From: Candidatus Accumulibacter contiguus
Lineage (GTDB): Bacteria > Pseudomonadota > Gammaproteobacteria > Burkholderiales > Rhodocyclaceae
NCBI RefSeq assembly: GCF_012940005.1
Contig: NZ_SPMX01000050.1
Coordinates: 1 to 50,419 of the forward strand
DNA length: 50,419 nucleotides
Reading direction: 5' to 3'
Position numbers and translations under genes: made by a program. Of this stretch, positions 44,933-50,419 are shown in pieces (position 1 is the stretch's first letter; every line of letters begins with the position of its first letter). The notes beneath the pieces were generated by a model. The model had not been told where the DNA came from. It searched no databases and saw nothing but the letters and a program-made list of their open reading frames with translations.

Positions 44933-45050
44933 CAACCGAAAACCGCCCCCCAGAAAGCAGAAGGGCCCCTGTAGTACCAGGAGCCCGACGCCGGCCGCGT
45001 AGTCGCAACCCATTTGCCCACAATGGTAGCGGATCGACCATGACTTGACA

Positions 45051-45078
45051 AGACGGCCGGGCCCAGACGGCCGGGCCC
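45051..45078 (+). repeat. Perfect 14-bp tandem duplication before hsdR
   Basis: agacggccgggccc occurs twice in succession, followed by a related gcgggcccgggg. The copies lie 40 bp upstream of the hsdR ATG, in the 185-bp gap after DUF3800. The gap also holds an imperfect hairpin at 44967-44990. No gene is present in it. Confidence 0.85.
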
Positions 45079-45117
45079 TGCTCGTGGCGGGCCCGGGGAC
45101 TGGAGGGAAACAAGACG

Positions 45118-48100
45118 ATGGCCAAGAAGGACTATTCCGAAGACCTGTTGATCCAGGCGCCGACCGCCGAACTGCTGGAAAAGCAGCTCGGCTGGCAAAC
45201 CGTGTTCGCCCAGGACGACGAGGACTTCGGGCCAGACAGCCTTCTGGGCCGCAGCAACGACACCGAGGTGGTGCTCAGCCGCGAGGTGCTGGCCGCGCTG
45301 AAGCGCCTGAACCCGGGCTTGGCCGCAGAGGCCTACAGCCAGGCCCTGGCGCAGGTGCTGCAGGACGACATCACCAAGACGCTGATTGCCCTGAACGAAG
45401 AGAAGTACAAGCTGCTGCGCGATGGCGTGCCGGTGAAGTACCGGGACGCGGCTGGCCGCTTGGTGGACAAGCGCCTGCGTCTGATCGACTTCGACCACCC
45501 GGAGAAGAACCGCTACCAGGCGGTGCGCGAGCTGTGGGTGCGCGGGCGCCTGTGGCTGCGCCGCCCGGACTTGATCGGCTACGTCAATGGCCTGCCGCTG
45601 GTGTTCATCGAACTCAAGCGCTTCGAGGTGCACATCGACAGCGCCTACAAGAAGAACTACAGCGACTACCTTGACACCATTCCGCACCTGTTCCATTGGA
45701 ACGCGCTGGTGGTGATCTCAAACGGCCACGATGCGCAGTATGGGTCGCTGACCAGCACCCGCGAGCACTTCTACCGATGGAAGCGGCAGGACGAGGACGA
45801 CCCGGAGCCGGGCAAAGACCAACCCCTGCTGCCCATCCTGCTCAAGGGCATGCTGAACAAGGCCCGTCTGCTCGACATCGTCGAAAACTTCGTGCTATTC
45901 GATGCCAGCGAAGGGGGCACGCACAAGATCGTGGCGCGCAACCACCAGTATCTGGGCGTCAACCGGGTGATCGAGCGCCTCACGTCTGACGACCCGCAGG
46001 TCAAGGCCGAAGTGAAGGCCGGGCAACTGGGCGTGTTCTGGCACACGCAGGGCTCGGGCAAGTCGTATTCGATGCTTTTTCTGACCGAGAAGATCCACCG
46101 CCGGATCTCGGGCAGCTACACATTCGTGGTCATCACCGACCGCACCGAGCTGGACGACCAGATTGCGTCCACCTACACCAATGCCGGCCGCGCCAACAGC
46201 AAAACGGACCAGGCCTCCAGCGGCGACGCCTTGCGCAAGATGCTGCGGGACCAGAACCGCCGCTACGTGTTCGGCCTGATCCAGAAATACCGCGAACTGG
46301 TGAAAGAGGCCTATTCGGAGCGCGACGACATCATCGTCATCAGTGACGAGGCGCACCGCACCCAGTACGGCCGCCTGGCGCTGAACATGCGCAAGGGCCT
46401 GCCGCGCGCCAAGTTCCTGGGCTTCACTGGCACGCCCTTGATCGACGCCGGCGAGAAGCAGCTGACGCGCGAGGTATTCGGCGACTACGTGTCGATCTAC
46501 GACTTCCAGCGCGCTGTGGCAGACGGCGCAACCTTGCCTTTGTTCTATGAGAACCGTGGCGAGAAGCTGAAGATCGTCGACCCAAAGGTGAGCGAACGCA
46601 TTGCCGAGCACATCGAAGCGGCCAGGCAGGGCGCGACGCTGAACGACCCCTGGACCGACGAGAAGGAGGAAAAGCTCTACCGGGAGCTGGCGCGCGACTA
46701 CCCCATCCTGACCTCACCCACGCGCCTGGAGAAGGTGGCACAGGATTTCGTCGATCACTTCCACCAGCGCTGGAAGGTGGTGGACACCGGCGGCGGCAAG
46801 GCCATGATGGTCTGCTTGGACAAGATCACCTGCGTGAAGATGCACGACTTGGTCAAAGCCAAGTGGCAGGAGAAGACCGCCCAGCTGGAAGCGAGCGTGG
46901 CCGCTGAGGAGGCGTTGTTCGCCGCCAAGGGCAAGGCACTGCCGAAGCTGCTGCATCAGCGCCGCAAACAGGTCGAGTGGATGAAGACCACCGAATGCTG
47001 CGTGGTGGTTTCGCAGGAGCAGGGCGAGGTGGCCGAGTTCGCGAAATGGCGCAACTTCCGCGACGAGCCGCTGGACATCTCTTCGCACCGCGAGAAGATT
47101 GTCAAGCGCAACCTGGAGAAGGAGTTCAAGCAGGCCGATAACCCTTTCCGCATTGCCATCGTCTGCGCCATGTGGCTCACCGGCTTCGACGTGAAGTGCC
47201 TGGCCACGCTGTACCTCGACAAGCCGATGCAGGGCCATACGCTGATGCAGGCCATCGCCCGCGTCAACCGCGTGGGCGGCGGCAAGAAGCATGGCCTGAT
47301 CATTGACTACAACGGCATGCTCAAGAGTCTGCGCAAGGCCCTGGCCACATTTGCCCAGGGCGACCGCGCCGGCACAGGAAAGGGCGAAGGCGAGCAGAAC
47401 ACAGTGCGCGACGACTCGGAAGCGCTGGCCGAGTATGCTCAGAGCCTGAAGGCGGCCAGGGACTTTCTGGGGGACCTCGGTTTCGATCTGGACAGGCTCA
47501 TTGCCGCCAAGGGCTTCGACAAGCAGCAGCAGATCCTTGTCGCGGTGAATCTGCTGTGCGAGAGCGACCAGCGCCGCAAGACCTATCAGGTGATCGTGGA
47601 GGACGTGCGGGCCCGCCACCGGGGCCTGTTCCCGCACCCGGGCCTGTTTGACTTCGATGCCGAAGAGAGCGCCGTCACTGCGATCTACAACAAATTGCAG
47701 GACGCCCGCGAGTCGCCCGACGTCAGCGCGCTGCTGCAAGACTTGTACGAGGTCGTCGACACGGCACTGACGACGGATGGCAAACCAGCACCCGCCGTGG
47801 CCAACCAGGGCCATGCACGCTACGACCTCTCAAACATCGACTTCTCACGCCTGCGGACCGAGTTTGAGAAGTCGCCGTTCAAGAACGTGGTCACGCTGAA
47901 CCTGAAGGAAAAGATCGAAGAGCGTCTGGCCATGATGGTGGCGCTCAACCCGACCCGAGTCGACCTGTACGAGCGCTACCAGGAAATCATCCAGGAGTAC
48001 AACAAGGACAAGGACGCCGCCGAGATCCAGAAGGTGATGGATGACCTGTTCACCTTCAACGACAACCTCAACGAAGAAGAGAAACGCTACCTGCGTGAAG

Positions 48101-48414
48101 GGCTGGAGAGCGAAGACCAACTGGCCGTTTTCGACCTGCTGCAGAAGGACAGCCTGACCAAGGGTGACCGTGATGCCATCAAGAAGATAGCAAAGGAGTT
48201 GCTGTACAAGCTGAGCAGCGGCAAGCTGCAGATTGACCACTGGCGCGAAAAGGCCACCGCGCAGGCCCAGGTCAAGGCCGAGATCATCAAGCACTTGTTC
48301 GCGTACATGCCGTCTGGCGTCTACGACGCGGACGAGATCAACCTCAAGGCCAACGCCGTGTTTGCGCACATCTACACGACGGGGTTCGGTGAGGCTGCAA
48401 GGGCGTACCACTGA
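45118..48414 (+). CDS. hsdR: Type I restriction endonuclease subunit (translocase/nuclease)
   Basis: A 1098-residue HsdR, the standard length. The N-terminal PD-(D/E)xK nuclease domain has the ELK motif at 165-167 (VFIELKR). The SF2 translocase follows: Walker A GSGKS (312-316) in HTQGSGKSYSM, DEAH at 410-413, GFTGTPL and the late helicase motif QAIARVNR. The C-terminal 300 residues form the helical interaction region. With HsdM and HsdS it translocates DNA and cuts unmodified DNA. GGAGG lies upstream of the ATG. All key motifs are intact, so the system appears functional. A remnant of an HD-type gene begins at its stop codon. Confidence 0.97.
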   Translation: MAKKDYSEDLLIQAPTAELLEKQLGWQTVFAQDDEDFGPDSLLGRSNDTEVVLSREVLAALKRLNPGLAAEAYSQALAQVLQDDITKTLIALNEEKYKLLRDGVPVKYRDAAGRLVDKRLRLIDFDHPEKNRYQAVRELWVRGRLWLRRPDLIGYVNGLPLVFIELKRFEVHIDSAYKKNYSDYLDTIPHLFHWNALVVISNGHDAQYGSLTSTREHFYRWKRQDEDDPEPGKDQPLLPILLKGMLNKARLLDIVENFVLFDASEGGTHKIVARNHQYLGVNRVIERLTSDDPQVKAEVKAGQLGVFWHTQGSGKSYSMLFLTEKIHRRISGSYTFVVITDRTELDDQIASTYTNAGRANSKTDQASSGDALRKMLRDQNRRYVFGLIQKYRELVKEAYSERDDIIVISDEAHRTQYGRLALNMRKGLPRAKFLGFTGTPLIDAGEKQLTREVFGDYVSIYDFQRAVADGATLPLFYENRGEKLKIVDPKVSERIAEHIEAARQGATLNDPWTDEKEEKLYRELARDYPILTSPTRLEKVAQDFVDHFHQRWKVVDTGGGKAMMVCLDKITCVKMHDLVKAKWQEKTAQLEASVAAEEALFAAKGKALPKLLHQRRKQVEWMKTTECCVVVSQEQGEVAEFAKWRNFRDEPLDISSHREKIVKRNLEKEFKQADNPFRIAIVCAMWLTGFDVKCLATLYLDKPMQGHTLMQAIARVNRVGGGKKHGLIIDYNGMLKSLRKALATFAQGDRAGTGKGEGEQNTVRDDSEALAEYAQSLKAARDFLGDLGFDLDRLIAAKGFDKQQQILVAVNLLCESDQRRKTYQVIVEDVRARHRGLFPHPGLFDFDAEESAVTAIYNKLQDARESPDVSALLQDLYEVVDTALTTDGKPAPAVANQGHARYDLSNIDFSRLRTEFEKSPFKNVVTLNLKEKIEERLAMMVALNPTRVDLYERYQEIIQEYNKDKDAAEIQKVMDDLFTFNDNLNEEEKRYLREGLESEDQLAVFDLLQKDSLTKGDRDAIKKIAKELLYKLSSGKLQIDHWREKATAQAQVKAEIIKHLFAYMPSGVYDADEINLKANAVFAHIYTTGFGEAARAYH

Positions 48415-48640
48415 TGACCGACGACAAATCGTTGGAGAAGCATGTCCGCAACGGCAAGTCGAACACGCGCCACACCTCTCGACTGAGGCCAAACTGGTGA
48501 AACTGGCCGACAAGATCTGCAACGTGCGAGACATGCTGGCATCACCTCCTGCAGGCTGGCCAGTGGAGCGGAAGCAGGCATATTTCGACTGGACTGCCAA
48601 GGTTGTCGCTGGTGACCTCGGTATGCGTGCCCCGTCCGTA
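48414..48640 (+). pseudogene. Frameshifted HD-phosphohydrolase C-terminal remnant
   Basis: From ATG 48414 one frame reads MTDDKSLEKHVR and then becomes noise. In a shifted frame the DNA continues QVEHAPHLSTEAKLVKLADK, ICNVRDMLASPPAGWPVERK and FDWTAKVVAGDL. This is the later part of SpoT/MESH1-like HD phosphohydrolases (HAPHLSxxAKLVKLADKICNLRD). The N-terminal part with the HD motif is missing. Its ATG overlaps the hsdR stop. Either a real frameshift or a base-call error lies near 48447. Confidence 0.6.
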
Positions 48641-48836
48641 TGCCCATTTCCGCTTTCTTACCTCGGGCGGCTTCAGCAATGACATCAGCTTGCGCGGCAT
48701 CTGCACTCCCTTGGGGGCGGGTGGGAGGCTGTCGCTCTTTGGAATGCTTACCTTGACCATTCCAGCAGAACACGCCAGCGAGTTGCAGCGCTTGATGAAC
48801 AAAGAGGGGCTTGCACCTGAGGTGCTGCCCCTTTAG
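48603..48836 (+). CDS. Uncertain small orf
   Basis: A 77-codon frame overlapping the end of the HD remnant. A 261-bp frame lies on the opposite strand (48542-48802). Neither has a clear ribosome-binding site or known motif, so the stretch 48641-48876 may simply be non-coding. It is reported so that the interval is not left blank. Confidence 0.15.
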   Translation: MSLVTSVCVPRPYAHFRFLTSGGFSNDISLRGICTPLGAGGRLSLFGMLTLTIPAEHASELQRLMNKEGLAPEVLPL

Positions 48837-48876
48837 AAGTAACAGGTCTTGACGGCCTTTACGTATTGGAGTTCGA

Positions 48877-49428
48877 ATGGCAAAATCGGTCGAAATCGGG
48901 TCCGGGAGTTTCCGGACCCAGAAAAGTGCCCTTGATCACTACAAGGCAGTCCTGCACCGGTACCAGGACGGGCAGCGTGTCTCCAAGCAGGACGACCATG
49001 CCGACCTCGTGGCGCTCATCGAGCGTTACGACCCGGTGCTCGACGCGGTTGGCGAACCCACCAAGGGTGATGGCCAGATCGCGCACTTCGAGCGGCGCCT
49101 AAACACCGGGACCGGCTGGAGCAGTTCCGGCTTCTGGGTTGTTCGTCAAGACGGGACTGACACCGACTTCTCGTATATCGACGCGGTCAAGGGCCAACCC
49201 AAGGGGCGGTCCCAGGACTTCTATGGTGCCTGCCGGCAGGCCGTCGCGCTCGACCTCATCCAGGCCAAGAAGCAGGCATTCGCCCAGTACGTGTGTATTC
49301 CACGCAAACTGGACACTCATTCCACGCCAAACTGGACACTGATTCCACGGCAAACTGGACAGTCGGAGCGTAGCGACGCGGGGTTGATGGGTGGTACTTC
49401 AAGACGCTTACTCGGGTCAAGTTTTTAG
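48877..49428 (+). CDS. DUF3223-family protein, C-terminus replaced by an IS end
   Basis: The first 137 residues match the DUF3223 / DCL family: FRTQKSALDHYKAVLHRYQDGQRVSKQDDHADLVALIERYD, then WSSSGFWVVRQDGTDTDFSYIDAV and RSQDFYGACRQAVALDLIQAKK. From about residue 139 (YVCIPRKLDTHST...) the frame reads through IS21-type terminal repeats (49292-49364), so the natural C-terminus has been lost and about 45 foreign residues added. DUF3223 proteins occur near restriction-modification and other defence genes; their activity is unknown. The product may still fold because most of the domain is present. Confidence 0.7.
   Translation: MAKSVEIGSGSFRTQKSALDHYKAVLHRYQDGQRVSKQDDHADLVALIERYDPVLDAVGEPTKGDGQIAHFERRLNTGTGWSSSGFWVVRQDGTDTDFSYIDAVKGQPKGRSQDFYGACRQAVALDLIQAKKQAFAQYVCIPRKLDTHSTPNWTLIPRQTGQSERSDAGLMGGTSRRLLGSSF
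49292..49364. repeat. Three tandem repeats of an IS21-type end
   Basis: attccacgcaaactggacac (with one or two base changes) occurs three times in a row, at 49297, 49319 and 49342. The sequence starts TGTG at 49292, as IS21 tips do. Multiple short repeats at the ends are typical of IS21 elements, where IstA binds. An istB remnant on the minus strand at 49979-50113 points towards this end, so it is probably the right end of that element. Confidence 0.65.
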
Positions 49429-49484
49429 CTCACCCGAATAAATGTCTTTGGTCTTTTTAGTGCGTGTCAGTCGGGGCGAATTTC

Positions 49485-49497
49485 GTTACGGCGTAAC
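49485..49497. promoter_or_regulatory. GTTAC-N3-GTAAC palindrome 1
   Basis: gttac-ggc-gtaac lies across the last codons and stop of the ribbon-helix-helix gene. It is one of three identical half-site pairs around this gene. A binding site is inferred. Confidence 0.5.
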
Positions 49498-49767
49498 GAT
49501 TTCCGGACCCAATCGACGCTGTTTCTCGTAGTAGTCGGCGCTGCCATCGGGAAGCCTCGACGCCTGCGTTGCGGCGTCGCTATCGGCCTGACGAAGAAGC
49601 CTCTCCAGGAACTCCTGTTGTGTTACGCCGTAACAGAATGCCAGACGTTCGAGTGCGCGTTTGGTGTGGAAATGAAGAACGATATTCAGCCGATCGCCGT
49701 GTCCGTTTTCATCTTTCAGATGACGTTCCCGGTATTCCAACTGTCGTTGCGCGTTGGTCTTGGCCAT
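49486..49767 (-). CDS. Small ribbon-helix-helix-like protein, IS21 passenger
   Basis: A 93-residue protein. The start at 49767 is set by a strong AGGAGGT ribosome site 5-6 bp upstream. After a basic N-terminus (AQRQLEYRERHLKDENGHGD) comes one beta strand plus two helices (RLNIVLHFHTKRALERLAFC, YGVTQQEFLERLLRQA), the outline of a ribbon-helix-helix DNA-binding fold. I believe similar proteins occur near transposases, but I do not name a family. Three GTTAC-N3-GTAAC palindromes lie upstream, inside and across its 3' end, which suggests it binds them and regulates itself. It lies between an istB remnant and an IS21-type end. Confidence 0.65.
   Translation of the reverse strand: MAKTNAQRQLEYRERHLKDENGHGDRLNIVLHFHTKRALERLAFCYGVTQQEFLERLLRQADSDAATQASRLPDGSADYYEKQRRLGPEIVTP
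49622..49634. promoter_or_regulatory. GTTAC-N3-GTAAC palindrome 2
   Basis: gttac-gcc-gtaac lies inside the coding region of the ribbon-helix-helix gene, 137 bp from palindrome 1. Confidence 0.45.
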
Positions 49768-49785
49768 TCTTACCTCCTGATGAGC

Positions 49786-49798
49786 GTTACGCAGTAAC
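49786..49798. promoter_or_regulatory. GTTAC-N3-GTAAC palindrome 3 (operator candidate)
   Basis: gttac-gca-gtaac lies 18 bp upstream of the ATG, just before the ribosome-binding site. Binding here could repress the gene. Confidence 0.55.
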
Positions 49799-49978
49799 GC
49801 ACGGTTTGCGCGCTGGCACGCAGGAAATCCCTGAAACCGAGGCGCGGGCGGTGGAATGCCTGGCGCCCGGGAGGGGCAAAGCGCAGAGTGATCCACGGGC
49901 GCCCGCCAGACGGCGCTCCTTCTATAGCTGGACGGCTGGCGGGCGGCGGTGGATCACTCGTCAGTCTGGCGCGGCGGT

Positions 49979-50113
49979 TCATTCGGGTTTGCCGTTCTTG
50001 CGCAGCGATTCGCCATCGAGATCCAGGACAGGCGCCTGATGCACCAGGCGGTCGAGGATCGCATCGGCGAGCGTCGGGTCACCGATTGCGGCATGCCAGT
50101 GTTGGCTACCCAC
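49979..50113 (-). pseudogene. istB C-terminal remnant
   Basis: The minus strand reads [20 protein letters not shown] then [20 protein letters not shown] and a stop at 49979. This is the characteristic last 44 residues of IstB (W-H[18 protein letters not shown]). A stop codon stands just before it, so the rest of istB is lost. It belongs to a different IS21 subgroup from the intact element at 13726. Confidence 0.8.
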
Positions 50114-50164
50114 TTAAGCCGGGACAGTGATGTTGCCGTATTCAGAGGAAGGAGGCGGTAGAAA

Positions 50165-50419
50165 CTGGTTGCTGTATCCCTGTATCCTTCCGACCATGAC
50201 AAAAAAAACGCCACCACTCAAGCCATACGGGCGGCCAGCCGCGCGATTGTTGCTGGGATCGCTGCCAAGCAAAGCCTGCGCGCATTGGGGAAGGTGGTTG
50301 GCCACACGAAAAGCAGCGTCCACCGACACCTGAAGGCACAGTTTCGCAGGAACCGGCCCCCTGAATCGGGATTGTGGGAAACCGAGGCTGGAGTTGCCTG
50401 GCAGAGATTGCTGGTGTTT
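50165..50419 (+). CDS. Transposase-like HTH protein, cut by the window edge
   Basis: An open frame runs from just after a TAG at 50159 to the end of the window: LYPSDHDKKNATTQAIRAAS, then QSLRALGKVVGHTKSSVHRH and PESGLWETEAGVAWQRLLVF. The ALGKVVGHTKSSVHRHLK stretch is a helix-turn-helix. I recall long transposase-like proteins beginning this way, but cannot name the IS family. No ATG lies at the expected start; a CTG at 50165, 9 bp after AAGGAGG, is the only well-placed candidate, so the true start is uncertain or lost. Confidence 0.5.
   Translation, partial: MVAVSLYPSDHDKKNATTQAIRAASRAIVAGIAAKQSLRALGKVVGHTKSSVHRHLKAQFRRNRPPESGLWETEAGVAWQRLLVF

Noticed and set aside
46714-47814. 366-codon minus-strand frame
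   Set aside because: Antisense to hsdR, which is certain.

Overview
The window looks like a GC-rich betaproteobacterial chromosome segment, most likely of the Rhodocyclales / 'Candidatus Accumulibacter' kind. This is an inference from the mutM / TPR lipoprotein-partner / lolB / ispE order, the ilvBN and rpmBG genes, a PEP-CTERM protein with a sigma-54 type promoter, and abundant c-di-GMP and Cache sensors. No rRNA, tRNA or CRISPR array was recognised.

Layout. 1-4315: a minus-strand operon of a TelA-like protein, a small membrane protein, a VWA lipoprotein and a VWA-like companion. 4600-7344: aconitase acnA. 7355-9742: a compact three-gene cassette (unknown protein with a T8 frameshift, unknown protein, metallo-beta-lactamase-fold enzyme), followed at 9857 by a 184-bp near-perfect copy of an internal piece of acnA and by scraps of PP2C and OmpA genes. 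10522-13605: a CHRD/PEP-CTERM secreted protein and a hybrid histidine kinase. 13726-17470: a large IS21-family element with three extra genes besides istA/istB. 17471-19017: a graveyard of gene and IS fragments, ending in a second fragment of acnA (its 3' end).

19014-25757: a periplasmic ligand-binding lipoprotein paired with a 1351-residue PAS/GAF/GGDEF/EAL protein, then a chemoreceptor that has lost its signalling domain. 25820-29610: an MFS transporter, a small cytochrome c and a dynamin-like GTPase. 29686-34805: housekeeping block (mutM, TPR protein, lolB, ispE, rpmB, rpmG). 34916-39653: aroG translationally coupled to an HD-GYP response regulator, then ilvBN. ilvB is preceded by a clear attenuator: a valine/leucine-rich leader peptide and a terminator hairpin.

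40522-48414: a type I restriction-modification locus (HTH, hsdM, hsdS, a DUF3800 gene, hsdR) with overlapping start/stop codons. 48414-50419: a decayed HD-phosphohydrolase, a DUF3223 gene truncated by an IS21-type end with tandem repeats, a ribbon-helix-helix-like gene with three GTTAC-N3-GTAAC palindromes, an istB remnant and the start of another transposase. The most interesting parts are the three-gene MBL cassette bounded by acnA fragments, the ilvB attenuator, the gene-rich IS21 element, the orphan IS200/IS605-type end, and the dispersed alpha/beta repeats that sit directly on gene stop codons.
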